This document shows positions 24,301 to 32,290 of a DNA stretch of 64,000 nucleotides, piece after piece. Positions within the stretch are counted from its first letter, which is position 1, and each line of letters opens with the position of its first letter. The position numbers were made by a program, and so were the translations under genes. This DNA comes from Lutjanus erythropterus. Taxonomy: Eukaryota > Chordata > Actinopteri > Lutjaniformes > Lutjanidae. The notes beneath the pieces are model-generated. The model searched no databases. It was given only the letters and a program-made list of their open reading frames with translations, and was not told the DNA's origin. The DNA lies in assembly GCA_020091685.1 (NCBI GenBank), contig CM034601.1, positions 16,421,320-16,485,319 on the forward strand. The letters are read 5' to 3'.

Positions 24301-26492
24301 AACAACAGAGACTGCGCCTGGAACGTCCCACTAACAGATTTGACCTGTCCATTTAATCACTTTCTGAGTCAGAACAACGCTTATTCAAAACCTCATGCAG
24401 GTATTTTGACACAGCAGGAGATCAGAGGAGGAGTCACAGACAGTCACACTCCAGGCCAGTCTTTGAGATAAAATAGTTACCTTGTTTATGATAGTGAAGG
24501 TTTTGTGGATACTTACCCTGTTTTTCCACTGCCTTAGGATCACTACCTGCCTGCCTGCCCATCCTTCTGCCACGCTTTCAGCCAGCCAAACCCCTCCACA
24601 CTGTAAAAAATTCCAAGTTGACTCAACTTAAAAAAATTTGTAACCTCGCTGCCTTAAAATATTGATTAAAGCTAGCAAATTATTTCAGGTAATTTCAACT
24701 CACAACTAAGTTTCTCCAACTTAAAAGACCAAGTGAGTTGGCATGAATGAATAAGACATGAATGAAATATTGAATTTTGCATTTTGTATTTACTGGCTCC
24801 AACCTCAGCTGTCTGGAAAATTGCCACCAATAGCAACATCTGAACATTTGACGGATTAAAATGTTACTGAAGACAAAGAAATGTCCATTATAGATGAGGG
24901 CAAGTCCTGATTAAAATTGATTAATCATCCTTTTGTTTTCATGATTAAAGGAACCTTGTTGATTCATTATCATCTTTAATCTCAGCTTTCTCTACTGAAG
25001 CATCCATCCTGTCTGATGAAGTGAAGTTTGAAATTCTTATATCTCTTAAAAAACATACCTGCACTCATGTGGATGAATTGTTTTTTGCTTCAAATGAGTT
25101 TTCCAGTCTGAGGTTGACAAAAGTTATGGATTAGATGAATAAAATAGTAGATAAATGTCTAAAATGAAATTTTGTAATATTGTGGGGTGTTTTTGAGTAA
25201 AGTGTTGCCTGTCACTCTATTTTAGAGGATTTAATAAAATGGAACTGAACTGAATGTGAACAAATGAAAAATAAAATTACGACAGTTTAATGATTAATCT
25301 AGATCTGCAACGATTAATGAATCATGATATGGTTATTAAATGTAAATATGATAATTTGATAATTGATCAGTTGGTTTCTGTATTTTTAATAATAAGTCAC
25401 AATTCTTTATTTCCAGCTTTCTAATAGTAAACTGAATATCTGAATATCTTTTGGTTGTGGACAAAACAAGACATTTGATGACCTCAACATTTTTCACCAT
25501 TTCTGACATTTTATCAAACAAACCAATGGTTGGAAATAAGAGAATCATTTGCTGGAACCCTGGAGTAATTGTCGACAATACCAAGAATTTATAAATAATG
25601 TTCAGTACAATTTCCCAGAGCTCCATAACATCTTCTGATTGCTTTCTTTGTCAACGAACGGTTCAAAACCACCAAATTCTTCATTTACTATTATGAGTGA
25701 CAAAGAAAGGCAGCAAATCCTCACATTTAGAAGATGGAACCAGAAAATGTTTGATGTTTTGCTTGAAACAAAATCGGTCATCAGAATACATCAAGGCAGC
25801 AAATTTTCTTTAGACTTAATTGATTAATCAACTAGTGCAGCTCTGTATGATTCATGACTTAATTATGAATCTCACCAATACTTGTTCATTTAAACTCTTA
25901 ATCTCTAATCAGCTGCAAAAAACATCCGATAATTTAGGATTTTTGTCTTCCATCCTGTGAGGACAGCGCCAAACAGAAGTGAGCACTCTCACAGCTTTTT
26001 TCATGCCTGTCCACTTTCATTTCAGCAGAGCAGACAACTACAAGAATCTGTAGCTAAAATAACTACAGGCCATATTAGTATTTCTCTTTAATTTCCCAAG
26101 GCCAGTAAAAAAAACATGAGGAAGAATCAGTTTACTGTGAAATTAATTAATTTAATTAATTAATGTTCTGCAGAACTGTTTTTCCTGCTGTGGTTTCAAT
26201 GGTCATTCACAAAGCACTGAAAATATTGAAATTGGGAAAAATTATCTATAACAATAATAGGATACAGTCTATAACAATACCATTCATAAAACATGAGAAA
26301 GACTAATATTACGGAAAGATTCCAGTGCACAAAAATATAATGCAGTTTTATCTTTTAAAAAGAAAGAAGGAGAGGAAGAAGAAGAAAGAAGAAAGCCCAG
26401 GCTTTTTGTACCCTTCTCCTCCTTCCATTTTCATTACCTCTGATCTCAGTTTGGGTCAGGTGGATGAGCAGAATGATGACAGGGACCTCCAT
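1339..26492 (-). CDS. rxfp2: Relaxin family peptide receptor 2 gene, 5' half (8 exons)
   Basis: This is a leucine-rich-repeat G-protein-coupled receptor for relaxin-family peptides (INSL3-type ligands in mammals), acting at the plasma membrane. The exons on the minus strand are 26492-26438, 14840-14697, 11532-11449, 11171-11066, 4327-4256, 3376-3305, 2496-2425 and 1410-1339. They encode about 225 residues: a hydrophobic signal peptide, one LDLa module with six cysteines, a linker ending in a Cys-rich LRR N-cap (CFLQEYPESCDC) and four LRRs. Exon phases are 1,1,1,2,2,2,2,2 and join without a break. The remaining LRRs and the seven-helix domain must lie beyond base 1. RXFP1 has the same architecture; the N-cap wording and the adjacent B3GLCT favour RXFP2. 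Teleosts carry RXFP2 paralogues and I cannot say which this is. Introns 1 (11.6 kb) and 4 (6.7 kb) are repeat-rich. Confidence 0.88.
1955..2031. repeat. CA microsatellite
   Basis: This is an uninterrupted (CA)n of about 38 units in an rxfp2 intron. It accounts for the low-complexity reading frame over it. Confidence 0.97.
2425..2496 (-). CDS. rxfp2: rxfp2 exon 7, LRR 3
   Basis: This 72-bp phase-2 exon encodes LFLSENLISSLSPGVF then GDLHQLEWL. The acceptor is TTTTCTCGCAG and the donor GTGAGTG. The LSPGVFxDLHxLEWL wording is typical of the relaxin-receptor ectodomain. Confidence 0.92.
3305..3376 (-). CDS. rxfp2: rxfp2 exon 6, LRR 2
   Basis: This 72-bp phase-2 exon encodes LFLQNNSLQTISKHAF then SGLHNLKRL. 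The acceptor is CTTTCCCAG and the donor GTAAGTA. It is a classical extracellular LRR and one of the best conserved stretches in RXFP1/2. Confidence 0.92.
4256..4327 (-). CDS. rxfp2: rxfp2 exon 5, LRR 1
   Basis: This 72-bp exon (phase 2 at both ends) encodes one 24-residue repeat, LSLRSNEIRVLSDFVF then SEYTALERL. It keeps the LxLxxNxI core of an LRR. The acceptor is CCGTTTCAG and the donor GTGAGTA. Confidence 0.9.
4489..4514. repeat. CA microsatellite, short
   Basis: This is a perfect (AC)n of 13 units in rxfp2 intron 4. Confidence 0.95.
7870..8045 (+). repeat. LINE-like 3' end
   Basis: A T-rich stretch is followed by GTGCCATCATTGTAAATGAG and then by GATAAAGG. This layout resembles the 3' untranslated end of fish non-LTR elements, which usually finishes 'TTAAATAAAGG'. 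No coding part remains. Confidence 0.45.
8340..8458. repeat. Interspersed repeat, 'AAGAACC' family, copy 2
   Basis: The copy runs from CCTTGAAGAACC to TTTCTAAGAGTG and contains GGTTCTGGGTAGAACC, a short palindrome-like core. It is in opposite orientation to the copy at 805-1060. Confidence 0.6.
9283..9346. repeat. CA microsatellite
   Basis: This is a perfect (AC)n of about 32 units in rxfp2 intron 4. Confidence 0.97.
10505..10650. repeat. Interspersed repeat, 'AAGAACC' family, copy 3
   Basis: The copy contains GAGAACCTCTC, GGTTCTGGGTATAACC and the shared end TTTCTAAGAGTG. It is more diverged than copy 2 and in the same orientation. Confidence 0.5.
10997..11040. repeat. Interrupted CA microsatellite
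   Basis: CACA runs are broken by AAA, GG and GTTT. It lies 26 bp beyond the donor of rxfp2 exon 4. Confidence 0.9.
11066..11171 (-). CDS. rxfp2: rxfp2 exon 4, LRR N-terminal cap
   Basis: The exon encodes FLQEYPESCDC, then QTDVECVEVNLQDVP and SPNVTWL, with the cysteine pattern of the N-terminal cap seen in this family. The acceptor used is GTGTGTGTAG|TC, at the end of a TG microsatellite (11174-11218). The more usual-looking TCTTGCAG eight bases downstream would join to TGA, an immediate stop, so it cannot be the coding site. The donor is GTAAGTC, phase 2. Confidence 0.87.
11174..11218. repeat. CA/TG microsatellite forming a splice acceptor region
   Basis: The repeat is (CA)n with two GACA interruptions. 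On the minus strand it reads as (TG)n running straight into the TAG acceptor of rxfp2 exon 4, replacing a normal polypyrimidine tract. Confidence 0.95.
11449..11532 (-). CDS. rxfp2: rxfp2 exon 3, LDLa-LRR linker
   Basis: The 84-bp exon encodes GDNIGWADLFGQVLQNSN followed by PVDQYLLNEC. The acceptor is TTGACTTTGCAG and the donor GTAAGTC. This is the linker between the LDLa module and the LRR domain, which in mammalian RXFP1/2 contributes to receptor activation. The last base starts the codon completed in exon 4 (T|TC, Phe). Phase is 1 at both ends. Confidence 0.88.
11533..14696. other. rxfp2 intron 2, repeat-bearing
   Basis: No exon is seen. Positions 13938-14165 hold a 'GCTGCAACTAATGATT' repeat. 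The remainder is AT-rich sequence with no recognisable content. Confidence 0.6.
13938..14165 (+). repeat. Teleost 'GCTGCAACTAATGATT' repeat, near full length
   Basis: The repeat starts CAGAGCTGCAACTAATGATT and ends ATTAATCGTTGCAGCTCT, so the two ends are inverted repeats of each other. The internal segment (TTTACTGTCATAGAGGA and TTCACATTTAAGAAACTGGA) is shared with partial copies at 25.3-25.85, 26.99-27.24, 54.1 and 62.3 kb. It is a very abundant non-autonomous family in teleosts, probably a MITE. Confidence 0.75.
14697..14840 (-). CDS. rxfp2: rxfp2 exon 2, LDL-receptor class A module
   Basis: The acceptor is CTGTCCCTCAG and the donor GTAAGTG. The encoded module begins GCPLGQFPCGNMSECLP and ends with DCPNGADERRC, giving the six cysteines and the acidic calcium-binding residues (D, D, E) of an LDLa domain. 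In human RXFP1 and RXFP2 this module is needed for signalling rather than for high-affinity ligand binding. The exon is 144 bp with phase 1 at both ends, so skipping it keeps the reading frame. Confidence 0.93.
15612..15700 (+). repeat. tRNA-derived SINE head
   Basis: The segment GGCCTGGTAGCTCATTTGGC is followed by AGAGCGTGC and TGATGTACTGAAGCTG, which resembles the tRNA-like 5' part of a common fish SINE, with an A-box-like TAGCTCATTTGG. The B box (GGTTCGA) is missing, so it should be inactive. A related copy lies on the minus strand at 32.2 kb. Confidence 0.55.
16900..17600 (-). pseudogene. PIF/Harbinger transposase fragment (broken)
   Basis: Read on the minus strand, two frames together give the C-terminal half of a HARBI1-like DDE transposase. 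The first (about 17586-17404) contains HSHQAASVDAGCYFNQK and FPSIQLQAICD, matching the family's '...D..Y.N.K..HS...Q..CD' block. The second (17370-16918) contains GDSRYSC, LMTPN, LSRTRCII and APIVIICCTILQNRCRDN, matching 'GDSxY....LMTPY', 'RT..E..FG' and the '...CC.LHN.C.D' end. At least one frameshift separates them, and the catalytic glutamate after SRTR reads as a non-acidic residue (CIIACS). It is a dead copy on the same strand as rxfp2. Functional Harbinger elements also need a Myb-like ORF, which is not found here. Confidence 0.78.
17870..18478 (-). pseudogene. Reverse transcriptase domain, inactive
   Basis: The 202-codon open stretch covers RT palm and finger blocks: FISKILEKIVSSQL, AAFDTVDHELLISGL, WFRSYLADRTFCVSLGDS, CGVPQGSVLGPLL and HCYAGDSQIYVPLKKK. 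The first aspartate of the YADD box is glycine, which should abolish polymerisation. After VPLKKK the text jumps to SSVVKSSFFQLRQLAK, which in intact elements lies well downstream, so a block has been deleted. The upstream part of the same domain continues in another frame at 18504-18746. Confidence 0.85.
19269..19835 (-). pseudogene. LINE N-terminal ORF
   Basis: The 188-codon frame has an Arg/Pro-rich segment (RALVPPLRRKRPRSLQ) and a following LVPVVGPDEMLQPRGP. This wording recurs at the start of fish L2-like LINE ORFs before the endonuclease. It shifts frame before the NARSLANK endonuclease start. It is high in CpG compared with the surrounding intron. Without the rest of the element it has no cellular role that I can infer. 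Confidence 0.6.
22195..22610. repeat. Minisatellite, 'TCTGTGTAGCTAACATTAG' units
   Basis: About 15 degenerate units of 25-28 bp alternate GGTTG, TTCTGTGTAGCTAA and (C/T)ATTAG. Related units and a shared right flank (AATAATCCC..TTTTTACTAAAT) recur at 27.24-27.74 kb. Confidence 0.85.
23640..23905 (-). repeat. Interspersed teleost repeat, 'TGAGATATC' family
   Basis: The text includes CCTGAGATATCATGTTCACG, ATCACAGTGACCTTTAACCA and AATCAGTTCATCTTTTGAGT. I recognise these blocks from a widespread fish repeat. It is non-coding and the orientation is arbitrary. Confidence 0.55.
24598..24745. repeat. MITE-like 'CACTGTAAAAAAT' repeat
   Basis: The segment starts ACACTGTAAAAAATTCCAAG and contains TTGACTCAACTT, a sequence common in fish non-autonomous DNA transposons. 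The far end is worn and no target duplication is clear. Confidence 0.5.
25295..25850. repeat. Teleost 'GCTGCAACTAAT' repeat, two arms
   Basis: The first arm (25295-25560) begins ATCTGCAACGATTAAT and holds TAGTAAACTGAATATC and GACAAAACAAGACATTTGA. The second (25650-25850) ends TTGATTAATCAACTAGTGCA. They look like two copies or a rearranged copy of the family at 13.94 kb. Confidence 0.6.
26438..26492 (-). CDS. rxfp2: rxfp2 exon 1, signal peptide
   Basis: From ATG at 26492 the exon reads MEVPVIILLIHLTQTEIR and ends one base into the next codon at a good donor (AGAG|GTAATG). Joined to exon 2 the reading continues as ALLASRTESGTGC, so the hydrophobic stretch directly precedes the LDLa module, as in this receptor family. 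An in-frame ATG at 26520-26522 would add ten residues (MSAGKRVSLR). I prefer the downstream ATG because it places the hydrophobic core right at the N terminus, but the choice is not settled. A 94-bp TC tract lies about 290 bp upstream. Confidence 0.72.
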
Positions 26493-26779
26493 CCTGAGGC
26501 TCACACGCTTTCCTGCGCTCATGTCGTCCCGACTGTAAAGCCTCAGACCAAATCTTCTGCAGGTTCCCTCCGATAAGTCCGCAGAAGTCCCAGTCAAGTG
26601 TTAGAGCATGATCGATTAATAATCAGAGATCGAAACGGTGAACTAATTAAGCCAAAGGATGAATCAGGTAACAGCGTGGAAAGTAATGAGTGGAGAACTC
26701 GGTGCGCAAACCAGCGGCATCCTCTTCACTCCACTGTCTGTCCCGGAGCTCCTCTGAGGACTGAAAGCCGGTGTCCTCC

Positions 26780-26879
<100 letters not shown>

Positions 26880-26984
26880 TCTCTAATTCTTTTTTCTCTC
26901 TTCTCTCTCTTTTAACTGTTAATTAAACTGTAAACTTGATGACATTATGCGTAACTAAGTAATTAACATTATTAACTATTATTA

Positions 26985-27240
26985 TTAACTGATTATTAAA
27001 TTAATCACCAACTATTTTGATAATTTGATTAATTGGTTATTTGATTACAACTTCTTGCATGTGAATATTTTCTGGTTTCTTTAACTTCTATGTGACAGTA
27101 AACCGAATATCTTTTGTGTGGACAAAACAAGCCATTTGTAGATGTTATCATAGCAACATTTTTCACCATTTTCTGACATTTTATAGACCAAACAACTAAT
27201 CTATTAAATGAAAATAATTGCTAGTTGCAGCCCTAAACAT
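26985..27240. repeat. Teleost 'GCTGCAACTAAT' repeat, partial
   Basis: It contains TTAATCACCAACTATTTTGA, GACAAAACAAGCCATTTG, TTTTCTGACATTTTATAGAC and ends GCTAGTTGCAGCCCT. It is in reverse orientation to the copy at 13.94 kb. Confidence 0.65.
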
Positions 27241-27740
27241 GTAGACATTAGTGGCTGTTCTGTAGCTAACATTTTAACTGTAAATGTTTCTTTAAATTAG
27301 ATGTCAAGTCTTTGGATGATGACAGCATTTTCAAAGCTGAGAGCAGAACTGGGACTTGTGTTTTACCCATTCATCATCCCAGTCACCACCAGCATCATCA
27401 CCTACAGTCCAAAATACTGGATTTTTCAGATTATTTTAGTAGGAGCAGAAGCTTTGACAGGTTAGTTAACTAACTGGATTTCTGTGTAGCTAATGCCAGT
27501 AGTTAATCTGTGTAGCTAACATTTGCAATTGGTCCTGGAAGGTAATGCTGGCAGTTGATCGGTGTAGCTAACGTACCTGTAAATGTTTTTTCATGACAGT
27601 TTTCTCTTTTCTGCCCTAAAGACAAAGTGATGTTCCACCCACTGAAGCATTTTTCACTAACAGTACTTCTTTGTTTTGTAATCATACCAAATAATCCCAG
27701 TTTTTGCTAAATTTATCTGTCATTTGATGACCTTTTTCTC
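27240..27740. repeat. Second, diverged copy of the 22.2-kb minisatellite unit
   Basis: Units TTCTGTAGCTAACATT (27.26 kb) and TGTGTAGCTAATGCC / TGTGTAGCTAACATTTGC (27.48-27.58 kb) match the array at 22.2 kb. The flank CAAATAATCCCAGTTTTTGC (27.69 kb) also matches that array's right edge. Confidence 0.6.
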
Positions 27741-27900
27741 TCTCTGTAATTTATGTAATCCTGTTACATGGTTTATTTGTTACTCCTAAAACCTGCTGAA
27801 GAAGATCAGTCATTTGCTCGAAGCCGCAGAGGCTGTTACGTTTACCAGGAGAAGTTCATAGTCCACTGTATCAGCACCACGGCTGGCTGTTTGTTTAAAC

Positions 27901-28114
27901 CAGTGGTGCCCAACCCTGGTCTTCAGGGCCCACTGTCCTGGATGTTTTAGATGTTTCCCTGCTCCAACACACCTGATTCAAACGATCAGGCTGTTGTCAG
28001 GCTTCTTCAGAGGCTTGATGATGAGCTGATCATTTGAATCAGGCGTGTTGGAGCAGGGAAACATCTAAAACATGCAGGACAGTGGGCCCTGAGGACCAGG
28101 GTTGGGCACCACTG
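27901..28114. mobile_element. hAT-type foldback MITE with 8-bp target duplication
   Basis: The 214-bp element starts CAGTGGTGCCCAACCCTGG and ends CCAGGGTTGGGCACCACTG. The two arms are inverted repeats of about 90 bp with only a few differences, so the element can fold into a long hairpin. It is flanked on both sides by GTTTAAAC (27893-27900 and 28115-28122), an 8-bp duplication as expected for hAT transposition. It has no coding capacity. A truncated relative lies at 41863-42020. Confidence 0.9.
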
Positions 28115-28578
28115 GTTTAAACCAATCGCATAAAAACAAGCTTCCAGCTTAGCGTAGTTGTCTCTGGCTGTCATATATGGCCGATGCTTTCCTAATACAG
28201 AGGTGAGTGAGGCGTCATCTAAACTGGGTTGAAAAAACAAGAGATGCCTTGAGGCCAGATCCAGTATTTCTCAATAAGGGAGAAGAGTTCATGTGGTTCC
28301 AGCCAGAGTTTTTTCTTTTACTTTTTATCTGGGAAAACCATGTTTAACAAAATATTAATCATAGGAGACATACTTAAAATGTGTTTTTCTTTTCTTTTAT
28401 TTGTTAGTTTATTTATCAGGGACAATGCAAGAAACACTGTAGCAGGTTACAACAACAAGATACAGGTATGTTGCCTGTAGGGTTTCTTGCCTAGGCTAAT
28501 TTGCAACCCAATTGCAAGCTTTTCTACTCAAGAAATCATGACATGTCTGAGAAAGACAGCAACTAGGCATGCTTAGAG

Positions 28579-28920
28579 ATCCAGTGTGTAAGATTTACAA
28601 GGATTTATTAGCAGAATATGGCAGAAATGGAATATAATATTCATGAATGTTTTCATTAGTATATAATCAGGAGGCTGCCATTTTGCACTGTCATGTTTCT
28701 ACAGTAGTACAGAACAGACAAACCAAACACTGACTCTAGATACGGCCTTTTAACTCTTTCACAAATTTCATTGTAGGTTCTCCTCCACGCTAAGACGGGG
28801 AGAGTGAGGCGGGATGTTTACAGTCTACAAGCTCACCTCTAGATGTCACTAAAAGATGGAAATGACAGCTCCCAAAAACTGAAACCAAAACATCTTGATT
28901 GCCCCCTGGTGGCTGGCTGC
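28579..28920 (+). repeat. Teleost 'ATCCAGTGTGTAAGATTT' repeat
   Basis: It begins ATCCAGTGTGTAAGATTTAC and contains ATTAGCAGAATATGGCAGAA and GGCTGCCATTTTGCACTGTC. Shorter copies are at 42975-43035 and, inverted, at 59083-59152. It is a common non-coding fish repeat. Confidence 0.7.
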
Positions 28921-30260
28921 ACTATACATCATAAATCCCACCCTTCCATGTTAGCAGATGGGACATGGACCAAACTAAAAAAAAAATAGTACAAGTCAAA
29001 TAAGTTAATGGTTTGCAATTTTAGGTAGTTCTCATCACACTGATGTTTGTTCAAGTCTTCATTTTTCTAATAAGTTTGCTTTTAATTAGTTATTTGATGC
29101 TGTAAATATGAGGTTTCATGGCAGGGTTAGAAATAATTCAGCACATAACCTTTGTAAAACCACAACCATCTGTTGGCTGTAGCAAATACAACATATCAAC
29201 TTATTCATAACTTTCAAGAAAACCAATTAGCACATTTCATCAAAATGTCCAACTATTCCCTATAAATCTGCAGAGTTGACATTCCTCTCACAGAGGTTAT
29301 TTATTAAGAAGCTTAAAGTCCATTTCATCCATTAATGCTTTGAAAAATCTTACAGACTTGAGCTTTATTGGATAAAAGTGGATACATTTGCCTTTTAAAT
29401 ACTTATGCCATCGCCTTTACGCACTAAGCTCATTGACACTAGCATATAAAACACTAGTCTATCTCTGTGTGCAAAGGAATTCATGCATTTTCTTTTGAAT
29501 TGCATTCATCATTTCTAGGTTTAATTATCATTTCTGAATCAGAACAAAGATTTGAAATACTGAAAAAGTCATGAGAGAGAGAGTATAATGATTAATTGAT
29601 TTGACAACATGGAATCGTCCAAAGGAGCCAGAGGAAGAGGGAGTTCTGGTGCAATGTGTGTTAAGGCTTAGCAAAAGTTTTCTGACAAAGTGAAACCCGA
29701 AGCAGTTTGGCAGCAACAGGGTTGTAACTCTAGTCGGTATAAACACTGAGCATGTTTCACTGCTGCACACTGTTTTGGAGTGTCGCTGACCTTTTGGGAT
29801 CCTTACAAAAACTGATTCTGATCCAAATCATTTAGGCAACGTGTGTTTTTGGATTTTTTGTGAACTGAGACCTTCTGCTGCAGGGTTGTTATACATACGT
29901 ATATATGATATACGTATATTAATGATATTATTACTATAATTATGACACTACAATGTGAAGTTATTAAACCATGTAACAAGCAAACAATGCACAACACAGC
30001 AAGCAATAAAGTGCAGAACATTAATGTTAATAGAAATATGCTTAAAGCAAGAAAACGTTGTGCTTTTGAATCAGACAGTAAATTACACATGCAACACAGA
30101 ACTGATATAAAAAGCTACAAACACATAAAAATAATCCACTTTGGTGCAATGAAAACAAGACCACAATCAAATTGCGCACAAAGTGCCTAGTTTAGTTTAC
30201 ATAATATGTAAGCAGGGTTTGCAAAGCTCACAAAGCCTGTTTGGTCTTGTCTTGAGCCCT

Positions 30261-30289
30261 GTTTGTTTGTTTGTTTGTTTGTTTGTTTT
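30261..30289. repeat. TTTG microsatellite
   Basis: Seven GTTT units followed by a T-rich stretch. Confidence 0.93.
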
Positions 30290-31794
30290 GTTTTTCAGTC
30301 AAGTGTTCTGCCCCTTTTTTCTCTCTAATCATTTCACAGTGCTACAGCATGTCACACTAACTGAAGTCACAGTTTCTGTGCATGTCTTGGTTTGTTGTAG
30401 AATAAACTGAAACAGCCCCGGCAATCAAGTTCACGGGCTGCATCCCGACCCTTTGAACCCACAGCTGTGTAATTCCAAAAAACATCACAGTTAGCTTGAA
30501 AACATGTTCAGGTACAGAAACAGTTTTGTTTCAGAGTTTAAACTGAATGATGGCAGAGTCAAAGAACCTGTAGGCCAAACGTCCACTCACAAATTAAACA
30601 GCTGACGCTTCGCTAAGCCCCAGTCTCCATAGTTACTGTTACTATGTCTGTCAAGCTTTCCATTCCTGCACTGTACATATGCATTTTACAGTGGTAACAT
30701 TTGCAGATTTAACATTGAAATTTGCAGTAACAGTAAATTTTTGATTCTACAGAAAAATTAAAACAAAAGCAGCCTCGAATTTCCTGCAAATGATCATGGA
30801 TTTTGTTGTCTAAAATGATGACTCTTGCGTTGTCATCAGCCCACTTTCATTCTGCATATCCTCATATCCTGTACATAACAAACTTCAATGTAACCCCCCC
30901 AAAATAAGTCATGAGTTTGACAAACGCAGTAGCATCCAACACAAGTTTGGCTGGAGGTTAGATTACTGCTAGTTAGCCAGACATGCTAATATTCCCAGCT
31001 CACGTCAGAGCAGATAAAGACATAATTCAATCCATCCCTCCTCCTTGTAAAATCTTGTGTTTTAAGTCTGTTTTAAGGAAAAGGGGAGCTTTTCCTCTTA
31101 AACACATTATACATGTTAGAAAATAGTAGCTGAGAACATGTGAAAACATTGAGAACTATGTAGTACTGAATTCTGGAGTTAGACCGGTTGACTATTGTTC
31201 ACGAACTGACACACAAACCACACAACCTCCCCTCCCCTCATCCTCCCTAACGGTCAGTTATGAACGTACCTTCAGCGACTCTCTCAGTCCAAATCAGTCC
31301 AGCGGTTCACTTCAGCTCACTTCAGTTCCAACAACCCAAAAAACATGCCATCCAGTCACAGTCCTCTGGCTCAGGTGGCTCAAAAATGTCTGGATATGTC
31401 CAAAGCACAAAAGGATCAAAACAAATTGAATAAACAAACAATAAAACAGTAAACTTACAGGTATATCTGTCAAATGTAAATAATTTTGAGAGTCAGTTAC
31501 CACAAGCTGTGGTGGAATGTAATTAAATACTCAAGTCCAGCACGTCAGTGCAGTTTTGAGGTAGCTGTACTTTATTGTGTTCCATTTTATGCAGCTTTAT
31601 ACTTGTACTCCACTACATAGTGCTACACTTTTTTCAAAGTAGGCTTGTTACTTTTGTTTTAATACATTTGAGGGTAATTATTGATAGTTTTTGTTTTTTT
31701 GCACCACTGTGCACTGCCTTTCTAACATAAATGGATTTCAACCTAGATAAATGGGACAATAACACACAGGAAAGATTATTTCTTACTTCTTACG

Positions 31795-32165
31795 ATTTCT
31801 CACAATGTAAAAGATGTAACAAGATGAGAAAAATGTAAAAGATGGAGAACACATAACAAGATGAAAACAGTGCAAAAGACAATAAATGATGTGAAAAAAG
31901 ACAGACAAGAAAGATATAACAAGATGGAAACTATGTAATAGATGGAACATCATGGAAACAAAAGATGTAATCAGAAGAAAATGGCAAAAGATGCAAAAGA
32001 CATAACAAAATAACATTTATGTAAAAGACAAAAACAACATGAGAGGAAAAAGATGTAACAAGCAAGAACATAGGAGGACAAAAAACAGTGTAGAAAGACA
32101 TAAGACAAAAAATGACATACAAGATGGAACAAGACGAAGAACAGAACAAAGTAAAATATGTAATA
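31795..32165. repeat. Degenerate purine-rich tandem array
   Basis: The plus strand repeats variants of AAGATGTAACAAGATGGAAA with a loose period of roughly 20-25 bp. The open frames on the minus strand (Cys/Phe/Leu-rich) are a by-product of this composition. Confidence 0.7.
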
Positions 32166-32174
32166 CATACATAA

Positions 32175-32290
32175 ATCTTTTTTTTCTTTTTTTAGCTTTT
32201 ATTGGAGAGGATAACTGATTACATGTCTCAGCTTTGTGTACATGGGGCACACGCTCTACTAGGTGAACTACCTGGGTGCCACAATCATAA
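32175..32290 (-). repeat. tRNA-derived SINE with internal deletion
   Basis: On the minus strand it reads CCAGGTAGTTCACCTAGTAG, AGCGTGTGCCCCATGTAC, AAAGCTGAG, then jumps to CTCTCCAATAAAAGCTAAAA. The head is the tRNA-like part of a fish SINE and the tail its AATAAA-containing 3' end; the B-box region between them is missing. Confidence 0.65.

Larger units (their letters stand above)
14841..26437. other. rxfp2 intron 1, 11.6 kb of mobile-element debris
   Basis: From left to right it contains a tRNA-like SINE piece (15.6 kb), a Harbinger transposase fragment (16.9-17.6 kb), a LINE remnant (17.87-19.84 kb), a minisatellite (22.2-22.6 kb), a drifted teleost repeat (23.64-23.9 kb), a 'CACTGTAAAAAAT' repeat (24.6 kb) and two arms of the 'GCTGCAACTAAT' family (25.3-25.85 kb). 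Between these nothing is recognisable. Confidence 0.65.
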
